A stretch of 64,000 nt of DNA from Pogona vitticeps (GCF_051106095.1 NC_135789.1:19267501-19331500), one strand, 5' to 3'; numbered from the stretch's first letter, positions 10,117 through 24,128 are shown. A program made the numbers and translations. The notes: generated by a model from the sequence alone, not told the origin.

Positions 10117-13000
10117 CTATCTTCCACTGCCTCCCAGAGTTGTGTCAATTTCATGTTGGTTGCTTCGCAGACACTGTCTCATCCTCTGTCGTCCCCTTCT
10201 CCTCTTGCCGTCACACTTTCCCAACATCAAGGTCTTTTCCAAGGAGTCTTTTCTTCTCATGAGATGGCCAAAGTATTGGAGCCTCAGCTTCAGGATCTGT
10301 CCTTCCAGTGAACACTCAGGGTTGATTTCCTTTAGAATTGATAGGTTTGTTCTCCTTGCAGTCCAGGGAACTCTCAAGAGCCTCCTCCAGCACCACAATT
10401 CAAGGGCATCAATTCTTCAGCGGTCTGCTTTCTTTATGGTCCAGCTCTCACTTCCATACATCACGACAGGAAAAACCATAGCTTTGACTAGGCAGACTTT
10501 TGTTGGCAAGGTGGTCTCTGCTTTTTAAGATGCTGTCAAGGTTTGTCATCGCTTTCCTCCCAAGAAGCAGGCGTCTTTTAATTTCGTGGTTGCTGTCTCC
10601 ATCTGCAGTGATCATGGAGCCCAAGAAAGTAAAATCTGTCACTGCCTCCATATCTTCCCCTTCTATTTCCCAGGAGGTGATGGGACCAGTGGCCATGATC
10701 TTAGTTTTTTTGATGTTGAGTTTCAGGCCGTTTTTTGCACTCTCTTCTTTCACCCTCACTAAGAGGTTCTTTAATTCCTCCTCACTTTCTGCCATCAGAG
10801 CGGTATCATCTGCATATTGGAGGTTGTTGATATTTCTTCCAGCAATCTTAATTCCCACTTGGGATTCCTCCAGTCCAGCCTTCCGCATGATGTATTCTGC
10901 ATATAAGTTAAATAAGCCGGGGGACAATATACAGCCTTGTAGTACTCCTTTCCCAATTTTGAACCAATCAGTTGTTCCATATCCAGTTCTAACTGTTGCT
11001 TCCTGTCCCTCATATAGATTTCTCAGGAGATAGACAAGATGGTCAGGCACTCCCATTTCTTTAAGGACTTGCCATAATTTGCTGCGGTCCACACAGTCAA
11101 AGGCTTTTGCATAGTCAATGAAGCAGAAGTACAGTGGGGTCTCGACTTACGAACTTAATCCATATTGGAAGGCAGTTCTCAGGTCGAAAACTTTGTAAGT
11201 CGAATCTGCATTTCCCATAGGAATGCATTGAAAACCATTTAATCCGTATCTGCTCTTTTCGTCCATAGAAACTAATGGGAATCTGCTATTCCGCCTTCTG
11301 CCACTAGAGGGCGATATTTTTTCTTTTTTTCCTTTTAACCTAAGATGACTTAGCTTTAAAAAAAAAGGAAAAAAAAGAGTTCATAACTCGAATCTAAGTT
11401 CGTAAGTCGAGTCCATATATTCCTATGAGAGCGGTTCGTAAGTCGAAACGTTCGTATGTCGAGCCGTTCGTAAGTCGAGACCCCACTGTAGCTATTTTTC
11501 TGGAACTCTCTGGCTTTCTCCATAATCCAGCGCATGTTAGCAATTTGGTCTCTAGTTCCTCTGCCCCTTCAGAATCCAGCTTGTACTTCTGGGAGTTCTC
11601 AGTGCACATACTGCTGAAGCCTACCTTGTAGGATTTTGAACATAACCTTGCTAGCGTGGGAAATGAGTGCAATTGTACGGTAGTTGGAGCATTCTTTGGC
11701 ACTGCCCTTCTTTGATATTGGGATGTAGACTGATCTTTTCCAGTCCTCTGGCCACTGTTGAGTTTTCCAAACTTTCTGGCATATTGAATGTAGCACCTTA
11801 ACAGCATCATATTTTAAGATTTTAAATAGTTCAACTGGAATGGCATCACGGCCACTGGCCTTGTTGTTAGCCAGGCTTTCCAAGGCCCACTTGACTTCAC
11901 TCTCTAGGATGTCTGGCTCAAGGTCAGCAACTACATTGTCTGGGTTGTAAGGGATATCCAAATCTTTCTGATATAATTCCTCTGTGTATTCTTGCCACCT
12001 CTTCTTGATGTCTTCTGCTTCTGTTAGGTCCCTCCCATTTTTGTCCTTTATCATGTCCATCTTTGCACAAAATGTTCCTTTAATATCTCCAATTTTCCTG
12101 AACAGATCTCTGGTTTTTCCTTTTCTGTTATTTTCCTTCATTTCTTTGCATTGCTCATTTAAGAAGGCCCTCTTGTCTCTCCTTGCTATTCTTTGAAAGT
12201 CTGCATTCAGTTTTCTGTAACTTTCCCTATCTCCCTTGCATTTTGTTTCCTTTCTCCTCTCTGCTATTTCTAAGGCCTTGTTGGACAGCCACTTTGCTTT
12301 CCTGCATTTCCTTTTCTTTGGGATGGTTTTTGTTGCTGCCTCCTGTACAATGTTACGAGCCTCTATCCAAAGTTCTTCAGGCACTCTGTCCACCAAACCG
12401 ACTTCCTTAAATCTGTTCTTTGCTTCCACTGTGTATTCATAAGGGATTTGGCTTAGATTATACCTGAGTAGCCGAGTGGTTTTTCCTACTTTCTTCAGTT
12501 TAAGCTTGAATTTTGCTGTAAGAAGCTGATGATCAGAGCCACAATCAGCTCTGCGTCTTGTTTTTGCTGACTGTATAGAGCTTCTCCATCTTTGGCTGCA
12601 GAGAATATAATCAATCTGATTTCGATATTGCCCATCTGGTGATTTCCATGTATAGAGTTGCCTCGTGTTGTTGGAAAAGAGTGTTTGTGATGACCAGCTT
12701 GTTCTCTTGACAAAACTCTATTAGCCTTTGCCCTGCTTCGTTCTGAACTCCAAGGCCAAACTTCCCTGTTGTTCCTTTTATCTCTTGGCTCCCTACTTTA
12801 GCTTTCCAGTCCCCTAGAATGAGAAGAACATCTGTCAGTACTAGAAGGTGTTGTAAATCTTCATAAAATTGTTCAGTTTCCTCAGCAATGGTGGTTGGTG
12901 CATTAACTTGGATTATTGTGATGTTGAAAGGTTTGCCTTGGATTCGTATTGACATCATTCTATCATTTTTGAGATTATATCCCATTACAGCTTTTGCCAC
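10117..13000 (-). pseudogene. Bov-B endonuclease/reverse transcriptase, broken
   Basis: Order on the minus strand is as follows. The endonuclease part has ITIIQVNAPTT, ILGDWKAKVGSQE and FCQENKLVITNTLFQQH. A linker contains ARRDKRAFLNEQCKEMKE and RDLFRKIGDIKGTF. The pre-RT part has DLEPDILESEVKWALESL, NNKASGRDAIPVELFKILK and CSNYRTIALISHASKVMFK. The RT core has GQEATVRTGYGTTDWF, KGVLQGCILSPGLFNLYAEY and LQYADDTALM; the YADD box is the catalytic centre. The C-terminal part has LLRVPWTARR, LQYFGHLMRR and SLEKTLMLGKCDGKRRRGRQ. Frames shift between these segments and the MITE splits the ORF just before the RT core, so no protein can be made from this copy. Confidence 0.9.
11132..11488. mobile_element. 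TA-flanked MITE (Tc1/mariner, pogo/Tigger-like)
   Basis: Terminal inverted repeats CAGTGGGGTCTCGACTTACG and its reverse complement bound 357 bp. A TA dinucleotide flanks each side (11130-11131, 11489-11490). Removing the element and one TA restores the Bov-B frame context, so it inserted after that LINE copy. TA target sites and CAGT-type ends fit the Tc1/mariner superfamily. The pogo/Tigger-like placement is inference. No transposase is encoded. Confidence 0.92.
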
Positions 13001-13585
13001 TCTTTTGTTGACTATGAAGGCTACTCCATTCCTTCTACGGGATTCTTACCCACAATAGTAGATATGATAATCATCTGAGCTGAATTCACCCATTCTTGTC
13101 CATTTTAGTTTACTGATGCCCAGGATGTCGATGTTTATTCTTGCCATCTCCTGTTTGACCACATCCAGCTTACCAAGGTTCATAGATCTTACATTCCAGG
13201 TTCCTATGCAGTATTTTTCTTTGCAGCATCAGACTTTCCTTTCACTTCCAGGCATGTCCACAGCTGAGCGTCCTTTCGGCTTCATTAGCTCTGGAGCTAC
13301 TTGTACTTGTCCTACGCTCTTCCTTGGTAGCATGCTGGATGCCTTCCGACCTGAGGGGCTTATCCTCTAAGCGTCATATCTTTTAGCCTTTTGTTTCTGT
13401 TCATGGGGTTTTCTTGGCAAAGATACTGGAGTGGCCTGCCAGTTCCTGCATCAGGTGGATCGCCTTTAGTCAGAACTCTCCACTATGATCTGTCCGTCTT
13501 GGAGTGTTCCTGCACGGCATAGCCCATAGCATCTCCGATTTACTCAAGTCCCTTCGGCACGACAAGGTAGAAATCTAATTAATTG

Positions 13586-14034
13586 TCCGCCACTTTGAAA
13601 AAAGAATGAAAGATAAAACATAGCTGTCCTTCAGGATCCTTTTCTCAAAGCCAAACATACTCAGTTCTTTCAGTCTTTCTATGTTTGCTTCGATTCTTAT
13701 TGCATTCTTTTCAGGTTGCTTCAGAGTGTCTGTTTTATAAACTGCTCAAGAATTTTCCCTAAGATGGATGTCAGGCTGAGTGGTCTACAGCTCCCTGCTT
13801 ACCCGTTTCCATCAGATATGGACGGTTTCAGCACTCCTCTACCTGTCTGGCTCTTCACTTGTCTCCCATGATGAGAAGACAATTTTAGACACTGGTTCTG
13901 CAGTTTCTTCAGTCACTTCCTTCAATGTCCTGGATTCAGTTCATTTAGACCTGGGGATTTGAACTCATCCAAAGAAGTAAGGTGTTTATTTTATGGCGCA
14001 CTCCTCTTTCATCTTTCTTTTTTTTCCCCATCAG
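13586..14034. other. Upstream flank of ZNF copy 1
   Basis: No open frame of note. The last bases form a strong pyrimidine tract ending in CCCCATCAG at 14034, a plausible splice acceptor for the following zinc-finger exon. Confidence 0.4.
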
Positions 14035-16030
<1,996 letters not shown>

Positions 16031-16047
16031 CACTCAATTAATTAATT

Positions 16048-16085
16048 AAAGCGCCCAGAGTTGACCCATTCTAGATGGCTGGTGC

Positions 16086-16167
<82 letters not shown>
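16048..16167 (+). repeat. LINE tail remnant and (ATCA)n microsatellite
   Basis: A short GCGCCCAGAGTTGACCCATT tail, similar to the L2/CR1-like ends at 21990 and 47900, runs into about 20 ATCA units (16086-16167). Confidence 0.8.
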
Positions 16168-16170
<3 letters not shown>

Positions 16171-16185
16171 AAAAATCAAAAACAG

Positions 16186-16640
16186 GATGCTGGCCAAAAA
16201 GTTAAGTCTATGATCAATATATTTGCTGAGGCTGCTTTGTTAAAAATAGAGGACCTATCTAAGGTTAAGCATAGTATAAAAAGCTCATTTGGAGGAAACA
16301 GGAGAAATAAAGGATCTACAAAGAAACTGAAATATATCATAAGTCATTAAAACTATTCAAAAATTAAGAGATGTGTTGTTACAGGAGACTCATGAAAATA
16401 AGTACCATTAAAACTTTCTTGGGTCAATGAAGCAAAGAATGAATATAGAATTTGGAGTTTGAGCTCTAACGTATGTTTAAATATAGAAATTATTGGAAAA
16501 ATAAAAGAAATTAAAAATGTCTATGAAATAAATCATACTGCAGAAATAGAATCAGCATTGCTATGGGATGCCCTAAAAGCCTACTTAAGAAGATTTTTTT
16601 ATTATGGAAACCTCTAGAATAAAAAAAGAATGAAATAAGC
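16186..16640 (+). pseudogene. Decayed L1 ORF2 5' region
   Basis: Shares GTTAAGCATAGTATAAAAAG and TGTGTTGTTACAGGAGACTC with the L1 endonuclease start at 63652-64000, which encodes LRVDVLLQETH. Frames here are destroyed. Nothing indicates activity. Confidence 0.65.
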
Positions 16641-16648
16641 TCCAAGAA

Positions 16649-17340
16649 CAATTAGAAAGTAAAAGAACTATCAGAACAACATAAACCATTAGGAACCAAG
16701 AACATACTTAATTAACTAACAAAAACTAAAGCAGATTTAGAAGCACTGGATACGGCAAAGGTTCGGACTGCTATGAACTGTTGGTGTAAGTGAGCAGAGT
16801 TTCGGTCCAAGTCCAGGCAGTCCAGTTGAATGACACAAAGACAGCTTCTTCCTTCGCCAATTGTATTTACCGTATTTACAATTGTATTTACCCTCCATTT
16901 CTATATCTGTCCAGATTAAATTTTTATTACCTTTAATAATATCTGGGATATGTCTAAGCTGATTTGCTATATAATGTAATTTATATTGTAATCCAAGACC
17001 TCCCTTTTTTGTGTTACATACCATAATTTTTATCGTTTATTTCCATTACAATAACAATTTATCATTATCTGCCGTTCTTTCAGTTGCTTTTCTGTAATCT
17101 TTATAGAAACAATTAGAAAGTAAAATAAAAGAACGATCAGAACAATATAAACAATTAGGAACCAAGAACATACTTAATTAACTAACAAAAACCAGAGCAG
17201 ATTTAGAAGCACTAGATACTGCAAAGGTTCAGACTGATATGAACTATTGGTGTGAGTGAGCAGAGTTTCGGTCCCAGTCCAGTTGAATCACACAGACAAA
17301 GACAGCTTCTTCCTTCACCAAGTGTATTTACAGTATATAC
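16649..17340. repeat. Direct duplication around an inverted L1 fragment
   Basis: A roughly 232-bp unit (16649-16880) containing GAGCAGAGTTTCGGTCC and AGACAGCTTCTTCCTTC recurs at 17109-17340. Between the two lies a minus-strand L1 ORF2 remnant (about 17045-16881), with GGLGLQYKLHYIANQLRHIP. The unit itself is not identified. Confidence 0.7.
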
Positions 17341-17404
17341 AGAAGTTCAGCAGTACAAACCGGCAGCATGACATTCATCAGAAGAGATCCATACATCTTT
17401 TCCA

Positions 17405-18110
17405 CAGGTCCACACAGTTTAGTTAGTTAGGCATCCTTCAGTCTCGAAAGTCTATGGTAACGTGCTCTGTGTGGAGGACTTGGAACAGTGTCTAGTGTGG
17501 CTGAGGAGGCCAATTCGAGAGTGACAATCCCTTCCACACTGAAGACAAATCCAATCTGTCCCCTGTCCTGCTCCCTGGTTTTGCTGCTTTTGTGACTTCC
17601 TCTTTGCCTCAGCCTGTTGGGCAAGGGTCTCTTCAAATTGGGAGAGGCCGTGATGCAGTGCCTGCCTCCAGGCTGAACACTCAGATGTCAAGGCTTCCCA
17701 TCTGTTGAGGTCTATTCCTAAGGCCTTCAGATCTCGCTTGCAGATGTCCTTGTATCACAGCTGTGGTCTCCCTCTGGGGCGATTTCCCTGCACTAATTCT
17801 CCATACAGGAGATCCTTTGGAATCCGGTCATCAGCCATTCTCACAACGTGCCCAAGCCAACGTAGACGTCGCTGTTTCAGTAATGTATTCATGCTGAAAA
17901 TTCCAGCTCATTCTAGGACTACTCTATTTGGGACTTTGTCCTGCCAGGTGATACCAAAAATCCGTCAGAGGCAACACATATGGAACGTGTTCAGCTTCCT
18001 CTCCTGCCGTGCACAAAGGGTCCAGGACTCACTGCAATACAGGAGTGGGCTTAGGACACAGGCTCTATAGACCTGGATCTTTGTATGTGTCATCAGCTTC
18101 TTATTGAGCC
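17405..18110 (-). pseudogene. LINE ORF C-terminal fragment with zinc-finger motif
   Basis: On the minus strand the conceptual protein runs through a LGHVVRMADDRIP-like segment, a GRPQLRYKDI-like segment, SECSAWRQALHHGLSQFEE and then WICLQCGRDCHSRIGLLSHT, a CCHH-type finger. This arrangement is known from RTE-X/Nimb-like non-LTR retrotransposons, but the clade is uncertain. Frames are broken. A shorter relative lies at 43755-44109. The right edge abuts a gypsy fragment directly. Confidence 0.65.
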
Positions 18111-18112
18111 AT

Positions 18113-20494
18113 ACTCTCAAACGAGCACGAGAACGTCAATTCAACCCAGGGGATGAGGTTCTTAGGCTGAGACCCATTAAGGGGAACAAATTACAACTTA
18201 AATGGGATGGACCATATAGAGTGATTCAGAAAATGAGTGACCTTAATTATATTATTGAGGACGATGGAAGTTTAGGCAGGAGGGTTGTTCATGTCAATGC
18301 CCTTAAGCCCTATTATAGAGAAACGAACCAGGTGCTGTTTGCCATGAAAGCTGCTGATAAAGAGGAACATGAGTTACCCTTCTGGGAAGGGAGGGGTCAG
18401 CAGAAGTTTAATCCACAAGATGTGCAGATCAGCCCTAGTCTATCTAGTGAACAGCAGAGTAGTCTTAGGACTCTGGTTACAAAATATCAAGAAGTGTTCT
18501 CAAGCAAGCCTGGTGTTGCCAAGGGAGTGCTACACAGGATTGACACAGGGAATGCTTCCCCTCAATCTGTAACACCATATAGAGTAACAGGTCCTTATGT
18601 AGAGAAAGTGCGCAAAGAACTGGATGAAATGCTGAAAGACCAAATTATTGTACCCTCTTCTAGTGCTTGGTCAGCCCCGGTAGTCTTAGTGGACAAGCCG
18701 GACGGTTCCATCAGGTTCTGCGTGGACTACAGAAAGTTAAATGCAGTAACCAAACCCGATGCGTATCCTATGCCCAGGCTTGATGACCTAATTGAAACCA
18801 TTGGGGGTTGCAGATTCATATCTTGTCTGGACCTAACGAAAGGGTTCTGGCAAGTAAGAATTGACCCAAAGGACCAAGAGAAAACAGCATTTTGTAGTCC
18901 ATTTGGTCTGTTTGAATTCCGGGTTCTTAGTTTTGGCCTGCGAAATTCACCAGCTACATTTCAAAGGCTCATGGACAAAACTTTGCAAGGGCTCAGTGCA
19001 TTTACTGTGGCTTATATCGATGACATTGGGGTATTTAGCAACACATGGCTAGATCACCTATATCATTTAGAGATAGTGCTACAAAGACTAAAAGACGCTG
19101 GGTTAACTGTCAAAGCCAGTAAGTGTCAGCTAGGTAGCACTGAAATGAAATACTTGGGTCATAGAGTTGGAGGAGGTCTTATCAAACCCCTAGAGGCCAA
19201 GATAGATGCAATCCTTAAATGGCCCAGACCCAATACCAAAAAGAAAGTGAGATCCTTTTTAGGTCTGGTAGGGTACTATAGAAAGTTTATACCCTGCTCT
19301 AGTGAAATTGCCGCACCATTGACGGAGCTAACGAAGAAAAGGAGCAGTGACCGTGTTTCCTGGTCCCAGGACTGCGAGGTGGCATTTGGACAGCTGAAAG
19401 AAGCTTTAACCAACCATCCTGTGCTGCATGCTCCTGACTTCAGCAGAGAGTTTATCATCTATACCGACGCATCCAATGCCGGTGTTGGAGCGGTGCTGTG
19501 TCAACAAGATGACGACGGAGACCAACATCCTGTGTCGTACCTAAGCAAGAAGCTGAATCCAAGTGAGAAGAACATGTCTATCATTGAGAAGGAGTGTTGG
19601 GCCATTGTTTTTGCAATTAAGAAATTGAAGGCCTACATCTGGGGTCGTCATTTTACCTTGTGCACTGATCACTCACCTCTAATGTGGCTAAGGACAATGA
19701 AAGCCCAGAACAGTAAGCTGATGAGGTGGGCGCTTCTCTTACAGGACTATGACTTTTGAGGTTAAGGTGGTCAGAGGGACTCTGAACTGTGTGGCTGACG
19801 CCTTATCCAGAAGACCAGAAGACAACGGATGAACTTATATGGACATTTAAAGTATATGTGAATGTAAATGGTTATATTATGTGTTGAAATGTCGAGTGTG
19901 TTTTCAATGCATTATTATATGTGCTTTTATTGTTTAAAGTAAGTAGTGGTAAGTATAGGTATGCTTAGAAATGTGTTATTTTATGTGTGTTATTGAAATG
20001 TTGTAGATAACAATGTAATTTGCTTGCTGTTGTTTTGTGGTGAAAAGCACTATAGCTTTTCATCACAAAACAACTTATTAAGGGGGAAGGTATGTGACGG
20101 CTGCGATGACGTCACCTGCCTATCATGGTTATGCTGGAGCCCATCTGCCTATAGCAGAGCAGGAGATGGGACTCTAGGAGGTGGAGCTGTGTATATAAGG
20201 GGGGGGAGCGAATGATGTGAGTCAGTTAGTTAAGAGTTAGCAGTTAGGAGTTAGGAGTTAAGAGTCATGAAGAGTTAAGGTCTGAGTGACAGTGTGTATG
20301 AGGGGATACTTTATTATTACTGATTGCCTTTTTATTTTAGTTGATAAAGTGATTTACCATTCCTTCTGTTGTTATCAATAAAATACAAGTTTTTATTTTT
20401 AAAATCATACATTTGTCTGAAGAGTCTTATGAAGGAGTGGTTGGTGGCAGCGTAAATAAAGTGTGAGTGAGAGAGTGTCCTGACCATTGTGACG
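18113..20494 (+). mobile_element. Gmr1-like Ty3/gypsy element, 3' portion (fossil)
   Basis: Parts in order: integrase C-terminal region, reverse transcriptase with a YIDD box, RNase H, noncoding stem-loop (20029-20074), polypurine tract AAGGGGGAAGG, and a 3' LTR of about 400 bp (20093 to about 20494) with a TATATAAG box and AATAAA signal. The gag, protease and most of integrase are absent, and no 5' LTR is seen. Integrase lies before reverse transcriptase, as in the complete relative at 26595-32731. The copy is broken and older than that relative; a few breaks are apparent. Confidence 0.9.
20029..20074 (+). promoter_or_regulatory. Stem-loop upstream of gypsy polypurine tract
   Basis: Two 20-base arms (GTTGTTTTGTGGTGAAAAGC and GCTTTTCATCACAAAACAAC) pair along their full length with one G-U pair, around a loop ACTATA. 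The structure ends about 8 bases before the polypurine tract. A matching structure lies at 32188-32235 in the related element. Confidence 0.7.
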
Positions 20495-21637
20495 TGGCTA
20501 ACAACAAGGCCAGTGGGGGTGATGGCATTCCAGTTGAACTATTTAAAATCTTAAAAGATGACGCTGTTAAGGTGCTACACTCAAAATATAAGTGAGTTTA
20601 GAAACTCAGCAGTGGCCAGAGGATTGGAAAAGATCAGTCTACATTCCAGTCCCAAAGAAGGGCAGTGCCAAAGAATGCTTCAACTACTGTACAATTGCAC
20701 TCATTTCATGCGCTAGCAAGGTTATGCTCAAAAACCTCCAAGGCAGGCTTCAGTAGTATGTGGACTGAGAACTACCAGAAGTAGAAGCTGGATTTCGAAG
20801 GGGCAGAGGAACTAGAGACCAAATTGCTAACATACGCTGGATTATGGAGAAATTCAGAGAAAAGCATCTACTTCTGCTTCATTGACTACGCAAAAGTCTT
20901 TGACTGTGCGGACCACAGCAAACTATGGCAAGTTCTTAAAGAAATGGGAGTGCCTGACCACTTTATCTATCTTCTGAGAAATCTATATAGTGGTGCCCTG
21001 CTTGATGACGATAATGCGTTCCAGTAAAATCGCTGTTAAGTGAAATTATTGTCAGGCAAAAAAAAATTACCCATTGAAATGCATTGAAAACCGGTCAATG
21101 CATTCCAATGGGGGAAAAATCTCATAGTCCAGCGAAGATTGCCCATAGAGAACCGCCAATCAGCTGTTAAAAATCTCTGTAATGCGAAGCCATTTTGCGG
21201 AGCCAGAAAGCAGCCATTTTGAGAAGGGAGGGAAACCATTTTGCGGAGCTGGAAAAAACAGGCTCCTAATCAACATAAAGTGGATTTCCTCCATTGGAAC
21301 CATTGTTTTGCGATCACAATAGCAATCACAAAAATGTCATTGTCAAGCAACTTCAACATCATACGGGGTAAGCGTCTAGCGGGGCACCACTGTATGTGGG
21401 ACAGGAAGCAACAGTTAGAACTGGATATGGAACAACTGATTGGTTCAAAATTGGGAAAGGAGTACGACAAGGCTGTATATTATCTCCCTGCTTATTTAAC
21501 TTATATGCAGAATACCTCGTGCAAAAGGCTGGACTGGAGGAATCTTCAGGAATGCTTCTTGGGAGGAAAGCGATGACAAACCTCGACAGCATATTCAAAA
21601 GCAGAGACTTTACCTTGCCAACAAAGGTCCGCCTAAT
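20495..21637 (+). pseudogene. Bov-B LINE fragment (RT region)
   Basis: Starts at the codons for ANNKASGGDGIPVELFKILK and continues through the RT region, with FCFIDYAKVFDC, KLWQVLKEMGVPDHFIYLLR, GQEATVRTGYGTTDWFKIGK and RQGCILSPCLFNLYAEY. It ends near LDSIFKSRDFTLPTKVR. A 405-bp MITE (20988-21392) splits it in front of GQEATV. Part of the region after FNLYAEY is deleted compared with the copy at 10-13.6 kb. The left edge touches the gypsy LTR. Confidence 0.88.
20988..21392. mobile_element. TA-flanked MITE inside Bov-B
   Basis: Ends resemble CAGTGGTGCC with its inverse GGGGCACCACTG, flanked by TA at 20986-20987 and 21393-21394. The left end has diverged (TAGTGGTGCCC). The body contains CCAATCAGCTGTTAAAAATC and several GCCATTTTG blocks shared with the MITEs at 14679 and 48301. 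Confidence 0.88.
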
Positions 21638-21639
21638 TA

Positions 21640-22060
21640 TTTTTTTACCTCATTTGCTCCTGATTTCTACCGGTCTTATGTATTGTCAGAGGGATTGGAA
21701 TCTCAGGAGATGAGTGAAAACCTCAGGGTGGATGTTCTTCTTAGAACATCCTCGACTCTGGAACAGTCTCCCATCAGAGATTTGCCTGACTCCCTCGCTG
21801 GGTGTTTTTAAGAGCCAATTTAATACCCGGCTCTTTAGGCAGGTCTTCCCTCTTGTCACTACTTGATCTTTACTTTTCTATCTTTATATTTCTGTTTTTC
21901 ATTTTTCCACTTTGATCTTTACCTTTCCATCTTGAATATCATTATTGTTGTTTTAAATTGTTGTTTTTGTTTTTATGCTATTTCTGTTGTAAGCTGCCCA
22001 GAGTAGACATTGTGTAATTGGGACAACCCGGTATAACATCTCATTTCAATCTCCATTTTG
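21640..22060 (+). mobile_element. L2/CR1-like LINE 3' end
   Basis: A conceptual ENLRVDVLLRTSSTLEQSP-like stretch is followed by AATACCCGGCTCTTTAGGCA. The tail has TGTTGTAAGCTGCCCAGAGT, typical of squamate L2/CR1-like ends. The clade is uncertain. Confidence 0.55.
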
Positions 22061-22689
22061 AATTTTGAATTAGGCCCCTACAACACATTGCCGATACTAG
22101 CGCCCCTTATAGAAAATGGTGCTGGCTCAGAAGACGATCGGTTCAAAGCCCTAACATCATTACTATCTCTACTCAGAACAAGATTTACAGGGCATTTACT
22201 TGTAACAACATAATCAAATTTTAAAATGTTTTCGCATACTGAAAACTTTTCTACTAGGATTTCTTGATACACTGTTTATCTCAGAGAGGGTTGACGAGAG
22301 ATTCTGGTTTGGATGTATTTGGAACATCGTGCGGACATGAAAGTATAAATGTCTCAAGATGGCGAGGAAAGAGGAAGTGATGTTCGATAACTCTATTCCT
22401 CCCTGCCCCAGGAGCGCTGCTGCTGATAAATCCCATTTGTAAATGGCCCTTCAGGTCATACAAATCATGATGTCTTAATGACACAGTTACCAACAGGAAT
22501 TAATATTGACAGAATGATGGTTCGGAAGAGGGGGTGAAATTGAACAGCACTAGCATTTTAGATCGTTGCCAACGAAAACAGCTGGAACCACCGGCTGCTT
22601 GTATGGGGACTTCAGTTGGTCTGTTAATTGCTGGTCATAGGAAGTGTTGGTGAAGGGTTCGTGAATGGGTTGTAGAGGAAGAAGTTGTA
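22061..22689. other. No recognised gene or repeat
   Basis: Short open frames only. Nothing recognisable. Confidence 0.4.
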
Positions 22690-23200
22690 CCGTATTTGCC
22701 GGCGTACAAGGTGACTTTTTGGCCCTGAAAAACATGCCTCCTAGTGGGGGGGTCATCTTGTACGCCGGGTGCATGTCCAGCAAACCCTCCCTCTCTCCCA
22801 GCGAAGTCACTTACCTGGTAGTAAGACCGAGTAGAGCCCCGCTCCTAGCCTGGGAACAGCCTGACTCTAGCGCCAAACAGCTGACTGTCGGGAACAGCAG
22901 AGAGGCGGCAGCCATTTTGAGATGCGACCACAAGGCTGCTGCCTCTCCAAAATGGCTGCCACCTCTCCAAAATGGCTGCTGCCTCTCTGCTGTTCCTTCT
23001 TCCAGCAAACCCTGGCTCTCTCCAAAAAGGAACCAAAAGGGGCAAAAGGAACTCTCCCCATGATGCAGCCAAAGCAGAATCACGCATGCGGAAGAGGGGG
23101 TAGTCTTATACAGCAAGTATATAACAAACTCTACATTCTGAGTGGGAATGTTGGGGGGCCATCTTATATGCCCAGTCGCCTTATACACTGGCAAATACGG
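22690..23200. mobile_element. TA-flanked MITE, second family (CCGTATTTGCC ends)
   Basis: Ends CCGTATTTGCCGGCGTACAA and, inverted, CCGTATTTGCCAGTGTATAA, flanked by TA at 22688-22689 and 23201-23202. Length is 511 bp. Inside, a hairpin is formed by GGAACAGCAGAGAGGCGGCA (about 22881) and TGCTGCCTCTCTGCTGTTCC (about 22977). CTTATAC/CTTGTAC subterminal motifs are repeated. No coding capacity. Tc1/mariner-type by target site; family name not known to me. Confidence 0.9.
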
Positions 23201-24128
23201 TATATAACAGATGGAATGGTTTACGTTTTAATTTAAATCGGATGAATTAACCTTCCTGTCTAATACATCCATCTTATGAAATCCAATTTGGATAACCTAG
23301 TTTAAATCCCATTGAGTTCTGTTTCTGCTTCATTATCCCTTGAGGGGGTGGGGGAGATGTACATTAGTGGAGGGAATGAATAACATCCAAGTGGTAACCG
23401 GCAAAGAGAGGTACGGTGCTTTCCCAATAGCAAGTAGATCTAGAAGAACCGGGGTGTGCATGTGTGTCAGGTATCTGTAGGCTGTCCTTTCTTCTAGCCC
23501 TGATGTTGTTGAATGCCAGACCCATATCAAATAAAATCCAATTAATCCTTTATGATTTAATAGATCTCGCTTCTAGGATGGTAGTGCCTCCGATAGCAAT
23601 AAAAATGGGCTCACCTGCCTTGCAATGGTTGGCGGAATCTGGAGTTTGATTTCTTCTCTTTCAGTTCTGAGAAGTAATGGGAGAGATCGGCTCCGGCTCC
23701 ACTCCCGATCCCTGGAAGAAAATGAGAAGCCAAAGGATCCCTCTGGAGAGATCCCGGGAGAAAGCAAGAGCAAACGGCTGCTTTTCTCCTTCTTCCAGAG
23801 AAAGGAGCAGTGGACAAAGCTGGGAGGGAGGGACGGGCCTTTTGCAAATCGTACAACTCTGAATGGCGCCTCCAGGAGAAATGTCCCCACCCAGAGAAGC
23901 CTCCTCCTTGCAGCCAGGAGAGCTGGCCAGAGGATCCTCTCCTTCTTGGGGAGGGGGGAGATCTCCTTTCCGCCTCTGCCCCAAACCTGTGGCCTTCCTG
24001 GGCCTCTTTCTCTTCCTGCCTGCTTTCCTCTCTGGGGGAAAAAGGCTTTTCCTGCAATGCCACCAGGAAGCCCCCCAAGCACAAAAAGGGAGGGAGGAAA
24101 TCACTCCAACCTCCCCCCTTTCTTGCAG
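23201..24128. other. GC-rich sequence upstream of a candidate exon
   Basis: Long overlapping open frames on both strands reflect low stop density rather than a recognised protein. A pyrimidine tract ending TTCTTGCAG at 24128 could be a splice acceptor. Confidence 0.3.

Larger units (their letters stand above)
10052..13585 (-). mobile_element. Nearly full-length Bov-B (RTE) LINE
   Basis: Bov-B encodes one protein with an apurinic-type endonuclease and a reverse transcriptase. The minus strand holds the 5' part near 13585, the endonuclease region near 13000-12500, and a central linker at 12429-11599. The reverse transcriptase follows at 11092-10448 and the C-terminal domain at 10400-10117. The 3' end is near 10052 with the GTCGTTTAGTCGTGTTCGAC motif. 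After removing the 357-bp MITE at 11132-11488 the length is about 3.2 kb, close to the usual full length. It is not intact: the reading frame changes several times. Bov-B is known for transfer between squamates and ruminants. Confidence 0.92.
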
